Assembly (NCBI GenBank): GCA_011032825.1
Contig: JAADJZ010000007.1
Coordinates: 868,001 to 932,000, forward strand
Reading direction: 5' to 3'
Source: Massariosphaeria phaeospora
Lineage: Eukaryota > Ascomycota > Dothideomycetes > Pleosporales
Length of the DNA stretch: 64,000 nucleotides
Part shown: one piece after another, positions 47,804 to 58,195 of the stretch
Layout of the letters: every line of letters begins with the position of its first letter
Numbering within the stretch: position 1 is the stretch's first letter
Position numbers and translations under genes: made by a program
The notes under the pieces: model-generated
What the model was told of the DNA's origin: nothing
Database searches by the model: none
The model's input: the letters and a program-made list of their open reading frames with translations, nothing else

Positions 47804-48396
47804 ATGGGCATACCGTACTCGCGCGAAATCAATGCCGCCTTTGAACAGGTTACCCCGCTCGTAGCAGCGGGCTTCAAAGTCCTGCAGACGACGAAGAACA
47901 TCTCGATTCTACTGGCGGTGATACAGGTCTTGACAGTGTTCTTCCTGTTTTTGATTCTGCTGGCGCTCATACTGCTGTTGTATTGTGTGAATCCGGATTT
48001 GGCAGTACGTTATTTTATGTATTTTCTACTACCCGACTTCTTCTCTAGCCATCTGCTCACTGCTCGCCGTCCCGGCGTAAAGCGCAATATGGACTGGACT
48101 AATCTTGTATGGTTTAGACGGAGAGGAAACAGCTCGTTACGCCTTTCTTGCAGTCCCTCGCGCGCATCTCGTCGTGGGATATCGTCAAGGGCACGGTGAG
48201 TGCTACGGTGGCGCTGGGGATTGCGCTGGGGGTGGCGTATCGGGTGTTTTTGTGGGAGAGATTGAGGGAGGATGTTGAGTTTGAGGGGGGCGAGGATGCG
48301 GATAAGGCGTTGGAGGATATGGATGGGAAGGACAAGGGAGAGAAGAAGAAGGGTGGGAAGAAGGGGGAGAAGGAGAAGGAGGGGAAGAAGAAGTGA
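47804..48396 (+). CDS. Small membrane protein with lysine-rich tail, function unknown
   Basis: Exons 47804-48004 and 48118-48396 with a 113-bp intron (GTACGT...GTTTAG), 159 residues. The first membrane segment (about 33-62) is long and very hydrophobic. A second, weaker hydrophobic segment (about 91-110, VSATVALGIALGVAYRVFLW) follows a short amphipathic stretch. The tail from about residue 125 is acidic and then dominated by Lys/Gly/Glu repeats. There is no signal peptide and no recognised family. The two hydrophobic segments separated by a short loop suggest a hairpin in a membrane, perhaps the ER, but that is inference. The start has a good context (ACCATGG). It is convergent with the next gene, 203 bp apart. 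Confidence 0.7.
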
Positions 48397-48599
48397 GATG
48401 GATGTCTGCAGTCAGATCGAGCGGCTTTGTTTAGGGGGTGTTTAGGGCAAAAGTGGGTCTGATTATGGATTGAATAATGTTGCGGCTGCTCAGGGTTTAC
48501 TTCCCGTACCGCTACCGTCCATCTAGCAATTGCTTCCCACCCATTGGAGCAAGATGCGGTCACCAAGGCCCGTTAATGTCTTCAATGAGATCAAGGACG

Positions 48600-49445
48600 T
48601 CAACGTGACAGATAAATTGCCCAAGTGGAGGAGCCACTACTAGCGGCGTCGTCGAGCTGTTGTAGATCACAGCTCATGTAATAATCGACACCTTTTAAAC
48701 TCTCCATGGAGCGGAGGATCTCGAACTCGTTGACACCTTTACTAAGCTGGAGATAGGCATCTCTCAGCTGCGGTGAGTGACTTTCCAAGATCGAGCTCCC
48801 CATGACCATGTTTCTAATGCTGTGGAGACGCTGTGGCAGCACCGATTGGGAGAAAATGGCAAAGTCCATTTGCGTCTGGAAGACGAAGGCGTTTCCAGAA
48901 TACAACATGTTGATAGTCTCGCGGTACCTGAGCTAATTAGTGGACTGTTATACTGCTCTGACTGTATGATAGACTTACATCCTCTGACAAACGAGGGCTA
49001 AGCTGAGGAGCCGTGCAGACCAAGGCTTGGTGGCAAAGCAAGTCCTATAGCACGGCCGGGACCCTCCCTCGGGTTTCTTACAGACCCTCGATTCCAGTTT
49101 CAACTCATCTCCAGGTATATCGGTAGCCTGGACGTACACACAACCCGTTTCACAAAGAACCATCTCATAGATGATGTTCTTCAGTTCGGTGGGTAGTTTG
49201 AAGAACGATGCTTGGCTCTGCTCTTGCATCGGCTCCTTCATGTTGCCTCCGACCGAGACGCTGCGCGTGCGATTCTGCAGACGATGGATGCGACCGCTTT
49301 GCGCTTTGCGAGGGTGGACTTGCGCTGCCCGTTCGCATCTCCGCTCTTTCGTCCTGGGATGGGTGTCGTACCAGCGGTGAAGGTCATCAACGTAGGCCAA
49401 AGGATTTTTGCAAGGCACCGAAAACTTAAACCTCATAATTGGCAC
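48600..49445 (-). CDS. 2EXR/DUF7730-type protein
   Basis: Exons on minus: 49445-48979 and 48927-48600, 264 residues. The intron of 51 bp (GTAAGT...CTCAG) splits an ATG codon and gives VCQRM-YRETINMLYSGN, the characteristic middle of this family. The start motif is SFFKLPTELKNIIYEMVL (about 80-97), an F-box-like helical beginning. These proteins are greatly expanded in Pezizomycotina and have no known biochemical role; an adaptor function similar to F-box proteins is often guessed. The first 75 residues are basic and unlike the family, so translation might start at a later Met. Confidence 0.75.
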
Positions 49446-49880
49446 GTTCTGGTCGAACTTAAGGAGAGAACGGACGGGTGAAGAGATGTATGAAGACTGT
49501 TAAGGGATAGCTAGGCTGCAGCTTTCGGCAAGCAATTGCAGGATTTAGCACTATAATGATGCTTATCATACGGAGATAAGTATAGGCCAGTTGTATCTTA
49601 ACATAAACAGTAAGGTTCTATGTGAAGGCGAGCTGATGCCTGGGCTATTGTTCGTGGCAAACGGACATTTTCATAAGCTGAGAAAGCCTAGGTCCGTTAT
49701 CGATAAGCAACGGTTGATCCAAAATGGTTAGTTCGGCCTTAGGCCTCAACCTCTCGACGTTGGTCTCAGCGACCTCCCATGAGCGCAGCCTCAAAGGCGC
49801 ATTCGAAATGAATCTCACTTGTTCTTCGCGAAGGGCCAATGCCTATTTTGATTACATTTTTCACTCTCAAATACCTCACA
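49446..49880. other. Region between the 2EXR gene and the pseudogene
   Basis: About 435 bp, divergent. An ATG at 49839 opens the frame of the following pseudogene 14 codons before the family-like start. Nothing else is seen. Confidence 0.4.
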
Positions 49881-51261
49881 ATGCTGCGTAGCCTCAGAAA
49901 CCGCCCTGACGACCTTCGAATTGCCCTCGCCCGAGCCATAGGCTTCTCAGAGTGCCCCGCTACTGCAACTGCTCGGCCGTATCTCAATTACACATCGATC
50001 CGTCACGTCGGCTGCGGGCCGCTAGATGAATATACCAAGCTGTTCATACGAGTCGTCGAGTATTATAGCGACCATGCGGACCCTCGTAGTATCCAGGCTC
50101 TTCTGGCCGAATTGGTGATGTCTGGGACTGAAGAATTATTTGCACATCCCGAGACGGGCAGTACAACTAGGAAGGAAGATGTGAAGGACACTATTGTGTA
50201 CATCTTAGGAGCTTGGAGCATGAGATTGTAGTGGCATACAACATTCCACACAGAGGCAATATGCTGTAAAACCAAACAACGAGCACCTTAGTTGTTCAGA
50301 AAGAGTGGATTTATACCCGCGTCTAGGCAATGGAATAATTTTCAAATCGCAGTTCTGGAAGAATGCATTGTGCGGACGGCCATTAAGTTCGCCACTCTGC
50401 TCTCGGGTGGACCAGGGACGCAGTGGGACCCAACGACGGTACTGGGAGCGACTCAAATTCGCCGCTGATGAGCAATACTAGGCTGAACTCGGTCATCAGT
50501 CGATTCTCCTCTCGATCGTCGGACAACATTTCTTATCACTCGAATGTTTTCCATCAAAGCCGCGCACTTCAACGCCTTCACACTAAGCACATTAGGGGCT
50601 GCTGACATATACTGGACGATCTCTCCCGTCACATGCTTTTATTTCAATCTGTTGGGCGGCACATATTGAAAACATTCCTCTGCGCGTTCAGTGGTACGAC
50701 TCTGACGTCAGAAGCGGTCGGCATCTCTTCCGACTTTCTCCAAGAGATCTAAGTGTCGTACTCCATTCTTTCCAATGCTCGACCAGACACGCCTCTTCAC
50801 GTATTCATTCTCGAGGTACGTAAAAATCTGTTCGTCCTGTTCAGCTTATCGGTACTGAATCCCCATACTGTCGAACCTTGAGAGGAACCCAAACACTACT
50901 GGATCCCATAGAGCGAAGAGAAAAACGTCGTGACAACATATTACGCAGCGAGTTCGAACCTTAGCTGGCCAAATTGTTGAAGAACAAGGAATCCTCTGAT
51001 TAGACACACGACTTATTGCCCTGTCCTTGGCCCGAATCTCCTTGCTCGAAGAATTTCTTCAAGAGACAAAGCCCTGGAGTATCTGGATCCTATTTCGCGA
51101 CCGGATAGATACGCCGTAGTTCTGGCCATTTTATGTAAGACCGTAGTCGAACTGTATGACACGGGGCTATCTGGAACATTTGCGACTGCTGCGGTTACAC
51201 TTACCCTGGTGCAGGTACTGCTTGGTATAGCACAGTCTCTGGCACCTTCCAGCAATTGGTA
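49881..51261 (+). pseudogene. Broken gene of a fungus-specific C-terminal-membrane protein family
   Basis: Pieces of one protein can be followed in order on plus but in different frames. The N-terminal block (49881-50231) contains RPYLNYTSIRHVGC and DTIVYILGAWSM. A middle block (about 50540-50840) contains LNAFTLSTLGAADIYW, ISSDFLQEI and SILSNARPDTPLHV. A C-terminal block (about 51025-51261) contains KPWSIWILFRDR and a final hydrophobic segment. I recognise this order from an uncharacterised family common in Dothideomycetes and Eurotiomycetes. Frameshifts and in-frame stops separate the blocks. Two stops fall exactly where relatives have Gln (after LQEI and before FW), consistent with CAA/CAG to TAA/TAG. 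Function of the intact family is unknown. Confidence 0.75.
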
Positions 51262-51353
51262 AAGAGGCTCAGCACTAGACGTGACCCCGCCTCCGTGTAG
51301 CGCATGACAATCTGTCCCCCAACGCCCACCTTACACCAACAAAGCATCAGAAC

Positions 51354-53033
51354 ATGGAATTGAGCGCACCTGAATCGACGTGGAACCATTGGAGACTGGA
51401 CAACCATGCAAAGTTCTTCAACCATGAGCCGCCATGGAAGATTAATAAGCCGCAGGTTGATACCGGTATCCCTCTGCCCACACCTGGCATGCTCAACGCA
51501 TACACGCTCGGCAAAGATGTCTGGCTCATGATATTGGAATGTCTCCCAGCCTCTACCCTCACCAAAACAATGGCGCTCGCATCTCACGGCTTTCACGACC
51601 TTTGCATGTCTATTATATTTCGACATGTCGATATCAATTTGCATCACTATAGAATACGCGATGAGTATTTGTCTTTGCAATACCCTTCAGGACACTGGCA
51701 ACCGGAGCAAGTGGGTCGTAAACACTGTCGATTCGTTCGACAGTTACTGAAGACACCGGAATATGGAGTTCATGCTCGATCCTTCACATGGACGATGGAT
51801 GTAGTAAGCCTGGTGCGCAGGAACGTTTCATTGGCTGATGAATGGCAACAAGCTAGCAATCAGCTTCGAATGTTCGAACTCATGCAGAACGTAACCTCTG
51901 TCGACATAGACGCTGGATGTTCTCATTGCCTGCCAGTCTTGGCTCATTCAACGTCACTATTCCCTAAGGCTACGGACATTCGACTAGGAGGAGTTATGCA
52001 CTGGAGTATTGCATCGGCGATCCTCCACGGCGAGGATAAGGCACCTCTCAAATCACTCGTATTATACAGCCTCATTGAAGGCGGCCATTTCTACGACGGC
52101 TCTCCGTTCTCCCACGGTATATATCGACACAGGCAGAATTTGCCCAATACCCATGCCGAGGATATTGAGGAGGACTGGCAGGAGGGTGAGCACATCGCCC
52201 CAATCCAAGTACGACCAGGCTGTATGCGACGCATATTGACCCCTGGGCTCGCCCGGCGATGCCGCTCGCTCGATCGTCTACTTCTACGCAAACAGGGACA
52301 GCAACATTGGCAACAAGAGCTCCCGAGCCAGATTACATACGACGAAGACGTCTATCACGAATGGGCATCTTTCATCGCACGAGTGAAGCCACGCTATCTT
52401 CGCCTGGAACACGGCGGCTCGACATTGTACCCCTGGAACGGCGGGCGCGATGCATCCTGCCGCAGTGTGATCCCCATACCGAAGATCACGAAACAAGCGA
52501 TTGCGCCCATGGATGAGCACTTTAGGGATATCATTGCGCCGCTTTTGATGGAAGGATGGTCGCGGTTACGGTTTCTCGAAATGAGTGGTATATCCAGCGA
52601 AGTTGCCACGCCTATTGCCCTCGCTCTCCTATCCAACCAACCCGACGTGATAGTACTCGCCGACCCCAGACTGGAGTGGTGCTGGAACGGCAACGTCAGT
52701 CCGCGTACGTCCAGTGGAAGAGTAGACCGATTCCGGCGCCCTCCGCTGCACAGCGAGAACAATCTCGTGTCGCTGGTCCGTGGGCCTGACTGCAGGGCAA
52801 AGGCTGGATGCTTTCTCAACTGGATGAACGACAATGTGCGGGTGGAATTCTTTCGCGAAGAGGAGCAGAAGGCCAGGTTCGCGGTTGAAGAAGGATTTGT
52901 GTCGGAAGAGGAGGCTTCGCGGAAGGTGGCTGACTTCAAATGGAGCAAACTCGAGTGGATCGCCAGGGAATCAGGACGTCATGCACATAAATATGAAGGA
53001 CAGCCAGAAATTTATGGACGGACGTTCTACTGA
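51354..53033 (+). CDS. F-box protein
   Basis: A single exon of 559 residues. Residues about 51-95 form an F-box (LGKDVWLMILECLPASTLTKTMALASHGFHDLC), followed by a long region without recognised repeats; the C-terminus is charged. F-box proteins bring substrates to SCF ubiquitin ligases through Skp1. The target cannot be predicted. There are no introns. The short gap (92 bp) after the preceding pseudogene leaves little promoter sequence of its own unless the pseudogene provides it. The start has a fair context (GAACATGG). Confidence 0.8.
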   Translation: MELSAPESTWNHWRLDNHAKFFNHEPPWKINKPQVDTGIPLPTPGMLNAYTLGKDVWLMILECLPASTLTKTMALASHGFHDLCMSIIFRHVDINLHHYRIRDEYLSLQYPSGHWQPEQVGRKHCRFVRQLLKTPEYGVHARSFTWTMDVVSLVRRNVSLADEWQQASNQLRMFELMQNVTSVDIDAGCSHCLPVLAHSTSLFPKATDIRLGGVMHWSIASAILHGEDKAPLKSLVLYSLIEGGHFYDGSPFSHGIYRHRQNLPNTHAEDIEEDWQEGEHIAPIQVRPGCMRRILTPGLARRCRSLDRLLLRKQGQQHWQQELPSQITYDEDVYHEWASFIARVKPRYLRLEHGGSTLYPWNGGRDASCRSVIPIPKITKQAIAPMDEHFRDIIAPLLMEGWSRLRFLEMSGISSEVATPIALALLSNQPDVIVLADPRLEWCWNGNVSPRTSSGRVDRFRRPPLHSENNLVSLVRGPDCRAKAGCFLNWMNDNVRVEFFREEEQKARFAVEEGFVSEEEASRKVADFKWSKLEWIARESGRHAHKYEGQPEIYGRTFY

Positions 53034-53828
53034 AGCTGAAAGCGTTTGCACCTTGGGTACCAATTCTGCGTACGGAGGGTCAAGGCACAGCATCGATATA
53101 GCCAGTTTTGTGGGTCGGTTATGTTTTTTCTCTTCGACTGACATACATCAGTTCGTCACTTTCAGATTCTCCACTCTATTTCCACGCTATCTCCTATCTC
53201 TCGGGCGTGAAAGGTGTCATACAGGTTCTATTACTGTTCCAGTATCGAATACATTTGGACAAGACCGCACGGAAAATGCGTCGGTCAATGAAGAACAGGA
53301 TGCATGTCGCCAAGCTAATCAGCAAAGCGAAAGCTCGACACCCCCTATTTCCCCGCGTACTGATTCAGCACCCCCGCAACGTCCTGCATTCCCCAACTCG
53401 GCACTCAAGCGTCTATACTGAATATGTACATATGTAATTGGAGATCAGAACATCCGGCTAATATTCGCTAGAAACGGTTCGCATCGCTTTACACCGAATA
53501 CGCACAACTCGGTTTATATCAGCCGTGCGGACCAACAAAACGGAGAAGCGGATAGTTTGCCACAAGAAGTGGCAGATGGCAGATGGCAGCTGCGCGTGAA
53601 CGCCCTGGTCATCAAGCTTGGACAGCTAAAGCAGCACGTTCACGGATCGGCCGAACACCTAGCCATGCAGGATAACGAATAACCCGAAATATGCGGTACA
53701 TATTACTCAGGCATGTCCTGGTAGCATCTAATATATGCATATAGCGGCGGGGCAGAACAGACCACACCTCGAAACTTAGTCCGCCACTACCGGTTTCTCG
53801 ACTTCCCCATATGTAGGACGAGCCCAAC
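53034..53828. other. Intergenic region upstream of the rhamnosidase
   Basis: 795 bp. It holds the F-box 3' end and the promoter of the GH78 gene. A frame running on from the F-box gene (to 53421) is a shadow. A tandem GGCAGATGGCAGATGGCAG lies at about 53571-53589. No named regulatory site is recognised. Confidence 0.4.
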
Positions 53829-56543
53829 ATGTCCGTCTCTATATCCTCAATCTCGTTTGAGCATTACTGGCCTGCCTTCGGCATAGCAGAGACAGAGCCG
53901 CGGATTTCGTGGAAGTTTGACGGCCCGGCTGTGGACTGGGAGCAAAGCGCCTACGACGTCGAAATCACGCGCGGTCCAGACGGCGTGCCGCACGTTTTCA
54001 ACGTCAATTCGTCCGAATCGATTTTGGTTCCCTGGCCGGATGCGCCGCTGGAGAGCACCGAGTCGGCGATTGTGAGGGCAAGAGCGCATGGCAAAGAGGG
54101 GGAGCCGTCGACGGAGTGGTCGGAGGGCTTTGCTGTGGAGACGGGGTTGCTGCGTCCAGAGGACTGGGCGGGCGCCGTGCCCATTGCTGCGGTCCGCCCA
54201 ACCGAAGTCGATGGCCCGAAACGGCCTGTTCTCTTCAGAAAGGAGTTTGACGCTGGCGCGCCGATCGTAGCGGCAAGACTGTACATTACGGCTCTGGGTC
54301 TCTACGAAGCCGAGATCAACGGCGAAAGAGTGGGCGACCGCGTGCTAGCTCCGGGATACCAGTCGTACCATTCCCGCCACGTCTACGACTCCTACAACGT
54401 CACTGCGCTGGTGCGCGCGGGGCGCAATGCCATTGGCGTCACTGTCGGCGAGGGCTGGTGGGCCGGCCGCTTTGGCTTCGGCGCGCAGAAGCGGAATCTG
54501 TACGGCGATACGCTCGGCCTGCTGTGCTTGCTCGTGGCTACGCGGGCGGACGGCTCGAAGCAGACGATTAAGAGCGATGTCTCGTGGCGGGCGAATACCG
54601 GTCCCATTATCTCGTCGGAGCTGTACGACGGTGAAGTTTACGACGCCGCGCAGGAGATGCCTGGATGGTCGACGCCGAACTTCAACGGTAGTAGTAGGAG
54701 TGTCTGGCTGGATGTCAAGGAACTACCTGCTCTCAGGGGCGCTCTGGTCCCCGGTGATGGAGTCCCGATGCGCAGGATGGAAGAGGTGCAGCCCAAGGAA
54801 GTCTTCACGTCGCAGTCCGGCAAAACGGTCATTGACTTCGGCCAGAATCTCGTGGGCTGGCTTCGTTTGAATGTCGCCGGCCCGGCAGGCACAAACATCA
54901 CCATGGTGCATGCAGAGGTCATGGAAAACGGCGAAGTCGCCACGCGCCCGCTGCGCTCCGCCAAAGCAACCGACACGCTCATCCTCGCCGGCAACAGCAC
55001 CAGCAACAGCACCAGAAGCCAGACATGGGAGCCCAATTTCACCTACCACGGCTTCCGCTACGTGCAAGTCACAGGCTGGCCGCCCGACACCGCCCTCTCC
55101 GCCGCGTCAGTGACAGCCCTCGTAGTGCACAGCGCCATGCAACGCACCGGCTTCTTCACGTCGTCGCACGCGCCGCTGAACCAGTTCCACGCCAACGTCG
55201 TGTGGAGCCTGAAGGGCAACTTCCTCGGCGTGCCAACCGACTGCCCGCAGCGCGACGAGCGCCTGGGCTGGACGGGCGACGCCCACGCCTTCATGCCCAC
55301 GGCCAACTTCCTGTACGCCGCGGCCGGCTTCTGGCGCAGCTGGCTGCGCGACGTGTGGGCCGAGCAGCAGCGCGGCGGCCTGTTCGTGCCGCCGTTCTAC
55401 GTGCCCAGCGACGACGTCGCCGACGCCGAGCGCGGTCGCGTGCGCCTGCCCACCGCCGTCTGGGGCGACGTCGTCGTCGGCAACCCCTGGGCGCTGTTCC
55501 AGACCACGGGCGACACGGCCATGCTGGCGGAGCAGTATGCCGGCGCGCAGGCCTGGATCGAGCACGGCATCCCGCGCAACGATGCTGGGCTGTGGCACCG
55601 CGCGACGTTCCAGTTCGCCGACTGGCTCGACCCAAAAGCGCCCGCCGACGACCCCGGCGCCGCGACCACGCACCGCCATCTCGTGGCCGACGCGTACCTC
55701 GTGCAGATGACGCAGCTGCTGTCGCGCATGAGCACCGCGCTGGGCAGGACCAGCGAGGCCCTGCGCTACGGCCAGCAGCGCGTCGACCTCATCGATGCCT
55801 TCCACGCCGCTTGGATCGCGCCGTACGCGCCACTGCCCATCGCCAACACGACGCAGACGGCGCTCGCGCTCGCGCTGGCCTTCGACATCATCGCCGAGCC
55901 CGCAGCGCGCAGCCACGCCGCCGCAACGCTGCACGCGCTCATCGCCAACGCAACGTACCACGTCGGCACCGGCTTCGCGGGCACGCAGCAGCTGCCGCAC
56001 GCCCTCGCCGCCGTGAATCTGACATCCACTTTCTACAAAATGCTGCTGCAGACGACGGCGCCGTCGTGGCTGTACCAGGTGCGCATGGGCGCCACCACCA
56101 CGTGGGAGCGCTGGGACTCGCTGCTGCCGGACGGCGCCGTCAACCCGGGCAGCATGACGAGCTTCAACCACTATTCGCTGGGCAGCGTGGCGGACTGGGT
56201 GCACAGACGCGTGGGCGGAATCGCTGTGGCGGAGCCGGGGGGCAAGGGCGTGAGCGTCGAGGTGCTGCCGGGGAAGGGCGTCGAGTGGGCGCGGACCGAG
56301 TTCTGGGGCGCGTATGGCTGGGTCAATGTCAGTTGGAGTGTTGGTGCTGCTGGTGCTGGTGCTGGTGCTGAGAGCGCCGGCGTGGGGGGTTCTGCGGATG
56401 GGTTCCACTTGCAGGTCGTGGTGCCGCCGAACGCGTGGGCGGAGGTGAGTTTGCCGGCGACGGGCGGGGAGGTGGTTGAGACAAAGAGGGTGGGTAGTGG
56501 GCGGTGGGAGTTTGAGGTGCCGGGGTATGTGGTGCCAGAGTGA
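53829..56543 (+). CDS. Alpha-L-rhamnosidase, glycoside hydrolase family 78
   Basis: One exon of 904 residues. The layout is that of GH78: an N-terminal Ig-like domain (SISFEHYWPAFGIAETEPRI), beta-sandwich domains with LYITALGLYEAEINGERVGD and GVTVGEGWWAGRFGFG, and the (alpha/alpha)6 barrel starting near 440. The barrel has the signature DCPQRDERLGWTGDAH (about 471-486), which holds the acidic catalytic residues, and a later TTWERWDS, where the second catalytic Glu is expected. SFNHYSLGSVADW follows. The enzyme removes terminal L-rhamnose from plant glycosides and pectic side chains. No signal peptide is seen, which suggests an intracellular enzyme. The second half has very high GC and a Gly/Ala-rich insertion near 838-850 (GAAGAGAGAES), probably a loop. 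Confidence 0.93.
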   Translation: MSVSISSISFEHYWPAFGIAETEPRISWKFDGPAVDWEQSAYDVEITRGPDGVPHVFNVNSSESILVPWPDAPLESTESAIVRARAHGKEGEPSTEWSEGFAVETGLLRPEDWAGAVPIAAVRPTEVDGPKRPVLFRKEFDAGAPIVAARLYITALGLYEAEINGERVGDRVLAPGYQSYHSRHVYDSYNVTALVRAGRNAIGVTVGEGWWAGRFGFGAQKRNLYGDTLGLLCLLVATRADGSKQTIKSDVSWRANTGPIISSELYDGEVYDAAQEMPGWSTPNFNGSSRSVWLDVKELPALRGALVPGDGVPMRRMEEVQPKEVFTSQSGKTVIDFGQNLVGWLRLNVAGPAGTNITMVHAEVMENGEVATRPLRSAKATDTLILAGNSTSNSTRSQTWEPNFTYHGFRYVQVTGWPPDTALSAASVTALVVHSAMQRTGFFTSSHAPLNQFHANVVWSLKGNFLGVPTDCPQRDERLGWTGDAHAFMPTANFLYAAAGFWRSWLRDVWAEQQRGGLFVPPFYVPSDDVADAERGRVRLPTAVWGDVVVGNPWALFQTTGDTAMLAEQYAGAQAWIEHGIPRNDAGLWHRATFQFADWLDPKAPADDPGAATTHRHLVADAYLVQMTQLLSRMSTALGRTSEALRYGQQRVDLIDAFHAAWIAPYAPLPIANTTQTALALALAFDIIAEPAARSHAAATLHALIANATYHVGTGFAGTQQLPHALAAVNLTSTFYKMLLQTTAPSWLYQVRMGATTTWERWDSLLPDGAVNPGSMTSFNHYSLGSVADWVHRRVGGIAVAEPGGKGVSVEVLPGKGVEWARTEFWGAYGWVNVSWSVGAAGAGAGAESAGVGGSADGFHLQVVVPPNAWAEVSLPATGGEVVETKRVGSGRWEFEVPGYVVPE

Positions 56544-57364
56544 CAACCGTGGGAAGAGCTAAAGAAAGACCGGCCTGTCGCCACAACTCGGTCAGGCGTA
56601 CCGTATGGATGATGACTTGTCGAATTGGAAACGTGTGTCTGGTGCTAAGACGTGCGTTTTTTGACGTCTGTGTATCTCTGAGCTTGGCTGTTGCTGAATG
56701 GTTCTGGACAACCGTGAGAGTTGTCAAGGCAAAAGAAGTCAAGAAGAAGACGGAAGAGAAAAGAAGAAAAAGAGGAGAAGAAGTGAACGAAGAAGAAACC
56801 CACACGTGCATACTGCCATACCTACACGAGGCATCTCCGCGTACAACCGCACCCACCAATCATCCCGCAGCGCGACACAAGCACCAACTCTGTGCACCAG
56901 TAACCCTCACGTCAACGTCCTCAGTCAATCAAACACACTCAAAGTCAATTCATTCAGCGGTATCCCGATCAGAGTCGCGAAGCCGTCATCGATTCCCAAG
57001 CGACGCGAGTACCTACCTACATACTACTAAACAATAATCATTACCTGATGTTTCTCTCCCTCTCTCTCGTTACCCAGTCGGCCCTCAAACGTACAAACAT
57101 GCGTACCATAATACCTCAACCATCCCAACAAACAAACGAAGAAACAAACAACTGCCCCACGCGGACAAAAACAATAAACAAACCAAAACAGAACCGCCTG
57201 CTCCAAAAATGGGGTATTCGTCGAAAATAAACATTAGGTAATGCGCTCTCTTTCCAATGCAGCCGTCCGTCGTCGGTCATCACAAGTTCTATCCCAAGGT
57301 CCCCAGGTGTCGAGCTCGACCCAATGCCTCAAATGCGCGTCCGAGCCTTTTGCTAACTGCCGCC
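56544..57364. other. Convergent intergenic region
   Basis: 821 bp between the stops of the GH78 gene and the wall-protein gene. It contains a purine-rich GAAGA-type tract (about 56738-56800) and an A/C-rich stretch (about 57115-57200). No gene is supported. Confidence 0.45.
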
Positions 57365-58195
57365 TCATAGAATCAACGCCGCGCCGAGGATGCCGATGAC
57401 AGCGCCAAATGTCTCGCGCCGGGGAACGCGTTTGGGGAGGGCGCCGCCGGTGTTAGCAGCCTCGGGGGCACTGGGCGGTTCCGTGACACTCGTCGCAGAT
57501 GCAGAGGCGGAACCCGAGGGGGTTTCGGTGGTCATAGAGCTGCTGGCCAATCCAGTGGTAGATGCCGACGCCGACGCAGACGCGGAGCCGGAACTGCTCG
57601 CGGAAGCGGTCGTTGCGGTCGACGAAGCAACGGACGAGCTGGATGAGCTCGACGACGGCTCTTCGACGTATTGCACGGCGATGTTGACCTCGCGGCACTG
57701 GTCGCCAATGGAGCGGTCGTACAGGTTGCCGAACTCGCCGCTCATGCAGCGGTAAAACAGCGTCGAGCCGCCAATGGCCAGCGTGTTGTTCTCGCACACG
57801 GAGAAGCCGCCCGTGTAGATGGAGCCGGCCTGGGGTGGGCCGTCGAACTGGAACTGGTAGTTGGCGACAATGGCGCCGGTGCGGCCGTACGGGTCATGCA
57901 GGATACCGTCCTCGAGGGTACATATGAAGGTGTTGTCTGCGGCCTAGAAGAGAACATGGTGTGTCAGCATGCCAGGTCTGTTGTGGGGAGCTGTGCATCA
58001 AGGGCGGGTTACCTCAGTCACCGACTCGCGCTTGGTTTTCGCCGCGAGGTTCATGATGCCAATTGTGAAGTTGCCCTTGGCCGTCTGTTCGCAACCCTCG
58101 GGCGAGGGCTCATCTGGTGCAATGCCCTCGGGGACGGCCTGGGCATAAGAAACAGCAGCCAGGGAGAGCGCGGCGAGGATGCTTGAGGGGCGCAT
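57365..58195 (-). CDS. PIR-like / GPI-anchored cell wall protein
   Basis: Exons on minus: 58195-58013 and 57943-57365, 253 residues; intron of 69 bp (GTAACC...TTCTAG). The signal peptide is residues 1-18 (MRPSSILAALSLAAVSYA). Residues about 22-150 form a Cys-containing domain with GILHDPYGRTGAIVANYQFQ and a C-terminal part that reads FSVCENNTLAIGGSTLFYRC...GNLYDRSIGDQC, the pattern of PIR-type covalently linked wall proteins. A Ser/Ala/Thr-rich stalk (about 155-225) follows, and the last 15 residues are hydrophobic (GAVIGILGAALIL) after a small-residue site, as in a GPI anchor signal. It is probably a structural wall mannoprotein. The PIR internal repeat itself is absent. Confidence 0.85.

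Noticed and set aside
50940..50985. GTTCGAACC, considered as a tRNA T-arm
   Set aside because: The flanking bases do not form a T-stem and no acceptor or anticodon arm is present; the position falls in the pseudogene.
55025..56546. Long open frames overlapping the GH78 gene (448 codons on plus, 479 codons on minus)
   Set aside because: They are Arg/Ala/His-rich by-products of the very high GC and codon bias of the real gene and show no domain.
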